From positions 186,001 through 250,000 of the forward strand of contig NZ_BAABHK010000005.1 in NCBI RefSeq assembly GCF_039542055.1: a DNA stretch of 64,000 nt, in the 5' to 3' direction. Made by a program: the position numbers and the translations under genes. Every line of letters starts with the position of its first letter. Position 1 is the first letter of the stretch. The DNA is from Actinoallomurus vinaceus. Its GTDB lineage: Bacteria; Actinomycetota; Actinomycetes; Streptosporangiales; Streptosporangiaceae. The notes beneath the pieces are model-generated. The model had not been told where the DNA came from and ran no database searches. It worked only from the letters and a program-made list of their open reading frames with translations. This document shows positions 26,355 to 34,291 of the stretch, in pieces.

Positions 26355-27641
26355 GTGGCATCCATATCCAGAATGACTCGCTGGACGATCGTCGCGGCGA
26401 GCGTCGCGATGATGGCCGCAGCGTGCAGCAGCGGCGGCAGCGACAACAAGACCGATTCCAGCAAGGGCGGCGCGCTGAGCGGCCGTGGGCCGATCACGCT
26501 CGCGACCGGTAAGGACACGTCGGGCAACCTGCAGAACCTGGTCAACACCTGGAACCAGCAGCACCCGAAGGAGCAGGCCCGGATCATCGAGCTGCCCGAG
26601 GACGCGGACGCGCAGCGGCAGCAGATGGTGCAGAACGCCCAGACCAAGTCCAACGCGTACAGCGTTCTGAACCTCGACGTCGTGTGGACGGCGGAGTTCG
26701 CGGCCAACCAGTGGATCGCGCAGCTGCCGAAGACCCAGTTCGACCTGACCAAGTTCCTCCCGTCGGCGACCAAGACCGGCGAGTACCGGAACAACCTGTA
26801 CGCCGCGCCGTGGAAGACCGACTCCGGTCTGCTGTACTACCGCAAGGACCTGCTGGACAAGGCGGGCATCACGGCGCCGCCGAAGACCTGGGCCGAGATG
26901 CAGCAGGACTGCGCCAAGGTCAAGGGCGTCAACTGCTACGCCGGCCAGTTCGAGAAGTACGAGGGCCTGACCGTCAACTTCTCCGAGGCGGTCGAGAGCG
27001 CGGGCGGCGTGGTCGTCGGCGACGACGGCAAGCCGAACGTCAACACCCCGCAGGCCAAGGAGGGCCTGAACTTCCTGGTCAACGGCTTCAAGAGCGGAAT
27101 GATCCCCAAGGAGGCCATCAGCTACAAGGAGGAGGAGTCCCGCCGCGCCTTCGAGAAGGGCAACCTGCTCTTCTACCGTCAGTGGCCGTACGCGTACGCC
27201 CTGTCGAACAAGAAGGGTGACTCCAAGGTCGCCGACAAGTTCGCCGTCGCCCCGCTGCCGGGTCTGAGCGGCCCGGGCGCGCCGACCCTCGGCGGCCACA
27301 ACCTGGCGATCTCCCAGTTCGCCCCGAACAAGGCCACCGCGCTGGACTTCATCAAGTACCTCACCAGCGAGCAGACCGAGCGGGCCAACCTCATCGCGTC
27401 CTCCGAGGCCCCGACCCTGGCCTCGCTGTACGACGACCCGGAGCTGCAGAAGAAGTTCCCCTACCTGACGACCCTCAAGGCGTCCCTGCAGAACGCCAAG
27501 CCCCGGCCGCAGGCCGTGCGGTACAACGACGTGACCACCGCGATCCAGGAGGCCGCCTACTCGGCCCTCACCGGCAAGTCGACCACCGACCAGGCGCTGG
27601 CCGACCTGCAGACCAAGCTCGGACAGCTCATCACGCCGTAG
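26355..27641 (+). CDS. Sugar ABC transporter substrate-binding lipoprotein (MalE-like)
   Basis: 428 residues from GTG 26355 with GGAG six bases upstream (TTG 26328 in frame is less likely). The lipoprotein signal peptide ends at the lipobox AAAC-SSGG, so the mature protein is anchored by Cys outside the membrane. The body is a family 1 solute-binding protein: DVVWTAEFAANQWIAQL, LYAAPWKTDSGLLYYRKDLL and FAVAPLPGLSGPGAPTLGGHNLAI. It captures an alpha-glucoside, judging from the linked GH13 enzyme. A perfect 14-bp hairpin after the stop probably raises its mRNA level over the permease genes. Confidence 0.94.
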   Translation: MASISRMTRWTIVAASVAMMAAACSSGGSDNKTDSSKGGALSGRGPITLATGKDTSGNLQNLVNTWNQQHPKEQARIIELPEDADAQRQQMVQNAQTKSNAYSVLNLDVVWTAEFAANQWIAQLPKTQFDLTKFLPSATKTGEYRNNLYAAPWKTDSGLLYYRKDLLDKAGITAPPKTWAEMQQDCAKVKGVNCYAGQFEKYEGLTVNFSEAVESAGGVVVGDDGKPNVNTPQAKEGLNFLVNGFKSGMIPKEAISYKEEESRRAFEKGNLLFYRQWPYAYALSNKKGDSKVADKFAVAPLPGLSGPGAPTLGGHNLAISQFAPNKATALDFIKYLTSEQTERANLIASSEAPTLASLYDDPELQKKFPYLTTLKASLQNAKPRPQAVRYNDVTTAIQEAAYSALTGKSTTDQALADLQTKLGQLITP

Positions 27642-27647
27642 CCGTAC

Positions 27648-27682
27648 GCCCGTGGCGGGACGCCCGCCGTCCCGCCACGGGC
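27648..27682 (+). other. Intercistronic mRNA-stabilising hairpin between binding protein and permease
   Basis: GCCCGTGGCGGGAC (27648-27661), a 7-base loop and GTCCCGCCACGGGC (27669-27682): a perfect 14-bp stem six bases after the stop and 14 bases before the permease start. Such stems protect the upstream binding-protein message or attenuate read-through. Confidence 0.7.
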
Positions 27683-27696
27683 CCGAGGAGGGCTCC

Positions 27697-28704
27697 ATGA
27701 CAACTACGACCGCCGTGCCGTCAGCCGCGGCGCCGGTAAAGAAGAAGCAAGACGTCCAGGGCTCGGGTCGCCTGGCCGCCGTGCTGCTCTCGCCGACCTT
27801 CCTGGTTCTCGCCCTGGTCGTCGGCTACCCCATCATCGCGGCGCTCCGCGAGTCGCTTTACCAGAAGAGCCAGGGCCTGGACGCCAACGGCTTCGTCGTC
27901 AAGGGCGACAAGTTCGTCGGCCTCAAGAACTACACCGACATCTTCACCGGCGTGAAGTCCGACGCCTTCTGGAACGCGTTCTGGAACACCACGTTCTTCA
28001 CCGTCACCAGCGTGATCATCGAGGTCGCGCTCGGCATCGCGATGGCGCTGATCATGCACCGGGCGTTCCGCGGCCGGGCCTTCGTCCGGGCGAGCATCCT
28101 CGTGCCCTGGGCGATCCCGACGGCGGTGTCCGCGCTGCTGTGGCGCTGGGTCTTCCAGGCCGACGGCGTGGCCAACGCGATCATCGGCCAGCAGGTGCTG
28201 TGGACCACCGAGGGCTTCCACGCGAAGGTCGCCGTCATCATCGCCGACACGTGGAAGACCGCGCCGTTCGTCGGTCTGCTCGCCCTCGCCGGGCTCCAGC
28301 TGATCCCCGCCGAGGTCTACGAGGCCGCCAAGGTGGACGGCGCCAGCGCGTGGCGCACGTTCGTCAAGATCACCCTGCCGCTGATCAAGCCGGTGCTGCT
28401 CGTCGCCATCCTGTTCCGGCTGCTCGACGTGCTGCGGATGTTCGACCTGCCGTTCATCCTCATCGGCGCGCACAAGGACTCGGTGAACACCCTGTCCATG
28501 CTCGCCTACGACGAGGCGAACAACCTCCGGTACGGTCCCGCGGCCGCCATGGCCACGATCCTGTTCGTCTACGTCGCGGTCGCCGCGTACGTCTTCGTGA
28601 AGCTGCTCGGCGCCGACATCATCGGCGAGGCACGGTCGCGTAAGTCCGGAGCCTCCAAGCGCGCCAAGAAGCGCGCGCGGGCCGCCCAGGAGGTAACGGC
28701 ATGA
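27697..28704 (+). CDS. ABC transporter permease, MalF type
   Basis: 335 residues with six membrane helices. The inner-membrane coupling motif is EAAKVDGASAWRTFVKITLPLIKP (EAA loop). GAGGAGG precedes ATG 27697. The N-terminal ~20 residues (Lys-rich) and the C-terminal tail (RKSGASKRAKKRARAAQ) are basic cytoplasmic extensions. It overlaps the second permease gene by ATGA. No ATPase gene is present in the locus. Confidence 0.94.
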   Translation: MTTTTAVPSAAAPVKKKQDVQGSGRLAAVLLSPTFLVLALVVGYPIIAALRESLYQKSQGLDANGFVVKGDKFVGLKNYTDIFTGVKSDAFWNAFWNTTFFTVTSVIIEVALGIAMALIMHRAFRGRAFVRASILVPWAIPTAVSALLWRWVFQADGVANAIIGQQVLWTTEGFHAKVAVIIADTWKTAPFVGLLALAGLQLIPAEVYEAAKVDGASAWRTFVKITLPLIKPVLLVAILFRLLDVLRMFDLPFILIGAHKDSVNTLSMLAYDEANNLRYGPAAAMATILFVYVAVAAYVFVKLLGADIIGEARSRKSGASKRAKKRARAAQEVTA

Positions 28705-29570
28705 CCGCCATTTCCACCGCCAAGTCCGGGTCCGCCGGGCGCCGAGGCGTCAGCCCGCGGCAGGTGCTCTCGTACGTCGGCATGGCCGTCGTGGCGCTCT
28801 ACTGCCTGGCGCCGTTCTACTGGATGGTCGTCTCGGCCTTCCGCCGGCCGGAGGACCAGTTCAGCAACTCGCCGATCCCCGCGCCGTTCTCGATCAAGAA
28901 CTTCACAGCGGTGTTCAAGCACGACGTGGGGTTCCAGCGGGCGCTGCTGAACAGCCTGATCGTGGCGGGCACGACGACGGTGCTGACGCTGGTCGTCGGC
29001 ACCTTCACCGCGTACGCGCTCGCCCGCCTGGACTTCCGCTTCAAGAACCTCGTGCTCGGCGTCATCGTCGCGACGTCGATGTTCCCGACGATCTCCCTGA
29101 TCGTCCCGCTGCTGCACCTGTTCACGAACATCGGGTGGATCAACAGCTACCAGTCGATGATCATCCCGAACCTGTCGTTCGTGCTGCCGCTGGCGGTGTG
29201 GAACCTCAACGCGTTCTTCCGGCAGATGCCGTTCGAGCTGGAGTACGCGGCGATGGTCGACGGCTGCACCCGCGGCCAGGCCTTCCGGAAGATCATCGTG
29301 CCGCTCGCGGCGCCGGGCGTGTTCACCACCGCGATCATCGCGTTCATCGCCGCGTGGAACGAGTTCATGATCGCGCTGAGCATGGTGAACAAGAAGGAGA
29401 TGCAGACGGCCACCGTGTCGATCTCCAAGTTCACCGGAGCGTACGGGTTCGACCAGCCGTTCGGCACGCAGATGGCGGCCGGCGTGCTCGTCACCGTGCC
29501 GCTCGTCATCGTCGTGCTGATCCTCCAGCGCCGCATCATCGCCGGTCTCACCTCCGGCGGCGTGAAGTAG
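28701..29570 (+). CDS. ABC transporter permease, MalG type
   Basis: 289 residues, six membrane helices. The EAA loop reads YAAMVDGCTRGQAFRKIIVPLAAPG. The ATGA overlap with the preceding gene (28701-28704) indicates coupled translation. With the MalF-type partner it forms the membrane channel for an alpha-glucoside importer that should use a shared MsiK-type ATPase encoded elsewhere, as is usual in actinomycetes. Confidence 0.94.
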   Translation: MTAISTAKSGSAGRRGVSPRQVLSYVGMAVVALYCLAPFYWMVVSAFRRPEDQFSNSPIPAPFSIKNFTAVFKHDVGFQRALLNSLIVAGTTTVLTLVVGTFTAYALARLDFRFKNLVLGVIVATSMFPTISLIVPLLHLFTNIGWINSYQSMIIPNLSFVLPLAVWNLNAFFRQMPFELEYAAMVDGCTRGQAFRKIIVPLAAPGVFTTAIIAFIAAWNEFMIALSMVNKKEMQTATVSISKFTGAYGFDQPFGTQMAAGVLVTVPLVIVVLILQRRIIAGLTSGGVK

Positions 29571-29631
29571 CGCGACGCCGTCCCCCCACCCCGAAGGGAA
29601 CGCGACGCCGTCCCCCACCCCCCGAAGGGAA
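29571..29631 (+). repeat. Tandem duplication of the alpha-glucosidase ribosome-binding leader (~31 bp x 2)
   Basis: CGCGACGCCGTCCCCCCACC with CCGAAGGGAA (29571-29600) is repeated almost exactly at 29601-29631. Each copy carries the purine-rich GAAGGGAA that acts as ribosome site; only the second is next to GTG 29635. The period of the GAAGGGAA box is 31 bases. Confidence 0.9.
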
Positions 29632-29634
29632 ACC

Positions 29635-31269
29635 GTGCACGTCAACGCCCCCTGGTGGCGCAGCGCCGTCATCTACCAGATCTACATTCGCAGCTTCGCC
29701 GACGCGAACGGTGACGGGATCGGTGACATCGCCGGCATTCGGTCCCGGTTGCCGTACCTGCGCGACCTCGGCGTCGACGCCGTCTGGATCACGCCGTGGT
29801 ACCCGTCGCCGATGGCCGACGGCGGGTACGACGTGGCGGACTACACCGATATCGAGCCGATGTTCGGCACCCTGGCCGACGCGGACGCCCTGATCCGTGA
29901 CGCGCACGACCACGGCCTCAAGGTGATCATCGATATCGTCCCCAACCACACCTCCGACCGGCACACGTGGTTCCAGGCCGCGCTCGCGGCCGGCCCGGGC
30001 AGCCCCGAACGCGACCGGTACGTCTTCCGGACCGGTCGCGGGGCCGACGGCGAACTGCCGCCGAACGACTGGCGAAGCACGTTCGGCGGCGCCGCCTGGA
30101 CCCGGGTGCCGGACGGAGAGTGGTACCTCCACCTGTTCGCCCCCGAACAGCCGGACCTGAACTGGGAGAACCCCGAGGTCCGCGCGGAGTTCGAACGGGT
30201 GCTGGCGTTCTGGTTCGACCGCGGCGTCGACGGGTTCCGCATCGACGTCGCGCACGGCCTGATCAAGCAGGACGGCCTGCCGGACCTCGGCGGCGAGGGC
30301 GAGGACGTCCTCGAGCCGAGCATGCGGCTCGACCACCCGCACTGGGACCGCGACGGGGTCCACGAGATCTACCGCGGCTGGCGGCGGGTGGCCGACCGTT
30401 ACGACGGCGACCGCACGTTCGTGGCCGAGGCGTGGGTGGCGACCCCGGAGCGGCTGGCGCGCTACCTCCGCCCCGACGAGCTGCAGACCGCCTTCAACTT
30501 CGACTACCTGCGCGCCTCCTGGGACGCGGCGAACCTGCGCTCCGTCATCGACGAGAGCCTGGCCGCCTTCGCCCTGGAGGACGCCCCGGCCACCTGGGTG
30601 CTGTCCAACCACGACGTGGTCCGCCACGTCACGCGGTACGGCCGGAGCGACACCGGCGGGCGCGGTCCGCAGGGCGACGTCGAGGAGCCCGTCGACCTCG
30701 AGCTCGGCACCCGCCGGGCCCGCGCCGCCGCGCTGCTCATGCTGGCGCTGCCCGGCGGCGCGTACGTCTACCAGGGCGAGGAGCTCGGCCTCCCGGAGGT
30801 CGAGGATCTGCCCGAGTCCGCGTTGCAGGACCCGGTGTGGGAACGTTCCGGCCACACGTCCCGTGGCCGTGACGGCTGCCGGGTGCCGATTCCGTGGTCC
30901 GGTGACACCGAGCCGTACGGATTCGGACCTGACGGCAGTACGCCGTGGCTCCCGCAGCCGGAGTCCTGGAAGGGCTACACCGCCGAGGCGGAGGCCGGCG
31001 ACCCGGCGTCCATGCTCGAGCTCTACCGTTCCGCGCTGCGGATCCGGCACGAGCACGCGGCCCTGGGCGACGGCGGCCTGACCTGGGACGACGACGCTTC
31101 GGAGGGTGTGCTGCGGTTCACCCGCACGCCGGGCTTCGCCTGCGTCGTCAACCTGTCCGGCACTCCGTACCAGCTGTCCGCCGACGCCGAGGTGCTGCTG
31201 GCCAGCGGCCCGCTCGACGGCGGCCTGCTGCCCACGGACACGGCCGCCTGGCTGGCCGTCTCCGACTGA
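29635..31269 (+). CDS. GH13 alpha-glucosidase (alpha-amylase family)
   Basis: 544 residues with no signal peptide, so intracellular. GH13 regions in order: DAVWITPWYPSPMADGGYD, region I DIVPNHTSD, region II GFRIDVAHG (nucleophile D204), region III FVAEAW (acid/base E265) and region IV VLSNHD (D327). The length and the SDRHTWFQ segment fit the GH13_30/oligo-alpha-glucosidase group (AglA type) that hydrolyses imported maltose and small alpha-glucosides. The start is GTG 29635. It follows the permease genes in what looks like one operon. Confidence 0.94.
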   Translation: MHVNAPWWRSAVIYQIYIRSFADANGDGIGDIAGIRSRLPYLRDLGVDAVWITPWYPSPMADGGYDVADYTDIEPMFGTLADADALIRDAHDHGLKVIIDIVPNHTSDRHTWFQAALAAGPGSPERDRYVFRTGRGADGELPPNDWRSTFGGAAWTRVPDGEWYLHLFAPEQPDLNWENPEVRAEFERVLAFWFDRGVDGFRIDVAHGLIKQDGLPDLGGEGEDVLEPSMRLDHPHWDRDGVHEIYRGWRRVADRYDGDRTFVAEAWVATPERLARYLRPDELQTAFNFDYLRASWDAANLRSVIDESLAAFALEDAPATWVLSNHDVVRHVTRYGRSDTGGRGPQGDVEEPVDLELGTRRARAAALLMLALPGGAYVYQGEELGLPEVEDLPESALQDPVWERSGHTSRGRDGCRVPIPWSGDTEPYGFGPDGSTPWLPQPESWKGYTAEAEAGDPASMLELYRSALRIRHEHAALGDGGLTWDDDASEGVLRFTRTPGFACVVNLSGTPYQLSADAEVLLASGPLDGGLLPTDTAAWLAVSD

Positions 31270-31576
31270 GCCCGCGGCCCGCCGAGGCGCCGCCGGCCGA
31301 CGGCACCTCGGCGGGCCACCGTCCGCCGGCACGGCGGTCCGCTCCGGACCGGATCGTGCCGCCCACCGAAACAGGCCGCCGTCGACCGGCGGCCGCCAGA
31401 TCAGCGGGCCGCCGTCCGTACGGCGGTCCGCTCCAGACCGGGCCGCGCCGCCTGCCGGCACGGGGTCGCCGATCGGAGGCCTCCAGAGCGGCGGGCGGCC
31501 CACCGGCACGGTCGTCCGGCCACGACCGCGCCGGATCCCATGCACGTCTCGGGGGTCGTCGAGAGAGGTGATGCTG
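31270..31576. other. ~305-bp gap with repeated CGGTCCG...CGGACCG dyads
   Basis: ACGGCGGTCCGCTCCGGACC (31331 on) recurs at 31420 on with one change. Each copy contains an inverted repeat CGGTCCG-ctc-CGGACCG (degenerate in the second), 89 bases apart. They could be stem-loops ending the upstream message or paired operators for the secreted glycosidase. No gene is supported here. Confidence 0.55.
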
Positions 31577-34192
31577 ATGAGAAGACGCGTCCTACGACCC
31601 GTCTCCACTGCCGCCGCCGCACTGGCCCTGATCGCCGGGACCGTCGCGGCGCGGCCCGCCCCGGTCCGCGCGGCGACGAGTACCGGCGCGGCGGCCGTCC
31701 CGGCCGAACTGTCGGAGACGACCCGGCTGCCGGACCGGCGGTCGGTCGTCATCGGGGACCGGTTCTACTCGATGTCCACCGAGGACGGGCTCTACCCGGC
31801 GGCGGGCTGGCACACGAGCGGAGAGATGGGCGGGCTCTGGACCCCGCCGCTGAAACTCCTCGACGGCGTCTGGTTCGGCCTGGACGGGGCGTGGCTCGGC
31901 AAGCAGGCCGCGGCCGAGCGGTTCACCGCCGGGCACGGCTACACCCGCATCGCCTACAGCGCGGCGGACGGCGTGCGCGCCGAGCGCACGGATGTCGCGC
32001 CCGACGGCGTACGGGCCGGGCTCATCGGCATCACCCTCAGCTCCGCGTCCCGCCGCACCGTACGGCTCGACGTCGACGCGCACTCGGAGCTGATGACCGC
32101 CTACCCGTGGGGCTGGACGGCGCCCGACCAGCAGGCGAACAACCTCCCGGACACCGGCGCGTACGAGAACGGCGCGCTGACCTTCCGCGAGCAGGGCACC
32201 CCGAACGTGCCGAACGCGCCCCGGCACGACTACGCCGCGCTCGTGGCCGCCGACCGCACCCCGGTCGCGCACCAACTCGGTTCCGACCACCGGGGACCGC
32301 AGGACCCGGCCGTCGTCTGCCCCGCGAGCGGCGACCAGCCCAAGCGCTGCGACGACACGGCGTTCGGCAAGGGCGCCGGCGGGCGGCTCTCGTACGACGT
32401 GACGGTCCCGGCGGGCGGCAAGGCCACCGTGTGGATCGCGGTCGCCGGTTCCGACCACGGCGTCTCCGAGGCTCAGGGGGCGCTGCGCACCGCGCTGCGC
32501 GACCCGGCCGCGCTGCTCGCCCGCAAGGTCGCCGCACGGCGCGCGGTCGCCGCGAACACCGTCGTCGACCTGCCCGGCGACCGGCTCCTGCAGCAGAGCG
32601 TCGAGTGGAGCAAGCAGAACCTCGCCGACTCCGTGCAGGAGGCCCGCGACCTGCAGCTGCGGGTCACCCACGAGGGCAAGGAGTTCCCGGCGCCCAAGGG
32701 CACCGTCGCCAAGGCGCGCTGGCTCGGCGCGGGCTGGCCGGACTACCCGTGGCTGTTCGGCACCGACGGGGAGTACACCGCCTACGCGACCGTGGCGGCC
32801 GGGCAGTTCTCCTCGATCGAGGACCACCTGCGGGCCGTCCGCGACACCAGCGACATCGTCAACGACCGCAGCGGCAAGGTGATCCACGAGGTCGTCTCGG
32901 ACGGCTCGGTCTACTTCGGCGCGAACGGAGAGGCCGGCAACACCGACGAGACCGCGAAGTTCCCCAGCGCCGTCGCGCTGGTGTGGCGCTGGACCGGCGA
33001 CCGGTCATTCCTCGACTCGATGTACGACTTCACGAAGCGCAACATGCACTACATCGTGGAGAAGCTGGACGCCGACGGCGACGGCTGGCCCGAGGGCTCC
33101 GGCAACGTCGAGCGTCCCGGCATGGGCGTCGAGAAGCTGGACAACGCCGTGTACACCATCCGCGGTCTGCGGGACCTGGCCGACCTGGCCACCGCCAAGG
33201 GCGACGGCGCCACCGCCGCCTGGGCGGGCGGGCACGCCGACGCGATGGAGAAGAAGTTCGAGGGAGCCTGGTGGTACGGCGGCGACACCGCCCAGTACGC
33301 GGACTCCGTCGACAAGCCCGACGACCCGGCCAACGACAACACGAAGATCTTCCAGCGGCACTGGATCGGCGTGACCCCGATGGACGCCGAACTCGTCCGT
33401 CCCGGTCAGGCCACCCGTCCGCTGGCCGACGACCAGCACGCCCAGACGGCGCTGGCCCGGCGCGAGCAGTCCTGCTACACCGGCACGACCGGGCTCTACC
33501 ACACGGGCACCGGCCCGACCTCGGCCGACGGCGGGAACAAGGGATCGTCCTGTGACGGCGTGGTCTCGTCCGTGCAGAGCGACCGCGAGGTCTTCTCGCT
33601 CGGCAACGGGATCATGGCCGTCGCCGAGGGCAACTACGGCCGCCTGGCCCAGCAGCGGACGTACACCACCGACAACGCCCGAATCCAGCTCGACCCGTCG
33701 CTGCGGGAGATGCCGGGTGCCATGCCGGAGATCGCGCCGAGCCCGGACTTCGACCCGGCGAACATCGACCGTCCCCTGACCGGACGCTCGATGGTCCTGC
33801 AGGCGTGGGGCGCGTACGGCAACCTGTGGCCCGTCGTCCACCAGCAGCTCGGCGTCTCCCCGGACATGGGCCGGGCGCGGCTGGAGGTCGTCCCGCAGGT
33901 CCCGCCGGGCCAGTCCCACGTCGCCGGACGCAACATCCGGGTCGGCGGCGGCGCCGTCGACGTCACCGCCGAGGCCGCCGGGAAGTCGCTGCGCACCGCC
34001 GTGACCGGCCGGTCCGCCAAGGCGAGCCTGCTGATCGGCCAAGTCCTGCCGAGCGGCGCGACGGTCGCGTCGGTGACTCTCGACGGGCACGCGGTGAAGT
34101 ACCAGGTCCGGAAGACCGCGCGCGGCACCGAGGTCGTGGCCGACGCCGGTTCCCTCGACGGCAGGTCGGTCCTCGCCGTCACCCTCCGCTGA
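31577..34192 (+). CDS. Secreted six-hairpin glycosidase (glycogen-debranching/amylo-glucosidase-like fold)
   Basis: 871 residues from ATG 31577 (GAGAGG eight bases upstream; ATG 31571 also in frame). There is a signal peptide (MRRRVLRPVSTAAAALALIAGTVAA). A beta-sandwich N-terminal region (~40-330) is followed by an (alpha/alpha)6 barrel (~340-760) with typical stretches WPDYPWLFGTDGEYTAYA, HEVVSDGSVYFGANGEAGNTDETAKFP and LDADGDGWPEGSGNVE. A small C-terminal beta domain is present. The fold matches the GH15/GH63/debranching superfamily; the exact CAZy family is not certain. It is probably an extracellular alpha-glucan hydrolase feeding the importer. It sits between the GH13 enzyme and an intracellular debranching-type protein. 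Confidence 0.8.
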   Translation: MRRRVLRPVSTAAAALALIAGTVAARPAPVRAATSTGAAAVPAELSETTRLPDRRSVVIGDRFYSMSTEDGLYPAAGWHTSGEMGGLWTPPLKLLDGVWFGLDGAWLGKQAAAERFTAGHGYTRIAYSAADGVRAERTDVAPDGVRAGLIGITLSSASRRTVRLDVDAHSELMTAYPWGWTAPDQQANNLPDTGAYENGALTFREQGTPNVPNAPRHDYAALVAADRTPVAHQLGSDHRGPQDPAVVCPASGDQPKRCDDTAFGKGAGGRLSYDVTVPAGGKATVWIAVAGSDHGVSEAQGALRTALRDPAALLARKVAARRAVAANTVVDLPGDRLLQQSVEWSKQNLADSVQEARDLQLRVTHEGKEFPAPKGTVAKARWLGAGWPDYPWLFGTDGEYTAYATVAAGQFSSIEDHLRAVRDTSDIVNDRSGKVIHEVVSDGSVYFGANGEAGNTDETAKFPSAVALVWRWTGDRSFLDSMYDFTKRNMHYIVEKLDADGDGWPEGSGNVERPGMGVEKLDNAVYTIRGLRDLADLATAKGDGATAAWAGGHADAMEKKFEGAWWYGGDTAQYADSVDKPDDPANDNTKIFQRHWIGVTPMDAELVRPGQATRPLADDQHAQTALARREQSCYTGTTGLYHTGTGPTSADGGNKGSSCDGVVSSVQSDREVFSLGNGIMAVAEGNYGRLAQQRTYTTDNARIQLDPSLREMPGAMPEIAPSPDFDPANIDRPLTGRSMVLQAWGAYGNLWPVVHQQLGVSPDMGRARLEVVPQVPPGQSHVAGRNIRVGGGAVDVTAEAAGKSLRTAVTGRSAKASLLIGQVLPSGATVASVTLDGHAVKYQVRKTARGTEVVADAGSLDGRSVLAVTLR

Positions 34193-34201
34193 ATCCCCGG
34201 G

Positions 34202-34286
34202 GCGCCCGCCACGACCGGCGGGCGCCCCCCCGACCCCCTTGGAGCGCCCCGCCACGACCGGGCGGGCGCCCCCGACCCCCTTGGAG
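34202..34286 (+). repeat. Tandem 42-bp duplication: hairpin plus TTGGAG ribosome site
   Basis: Copy 1 (34202-34244) and copy 2 (34245-34286) each contain a GC stem (GCGCCCGCC-acgacc-GGCGGGCGC type), a C-rich spacer and CCCCCTTGGAG. The TTGGAG boxes are exactly 42 bases apart; the second serves GTG 34292. The stems may also terminate the upstream message. Confidence 0.9.
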
Positions 34287-34291
34287 TCGTC

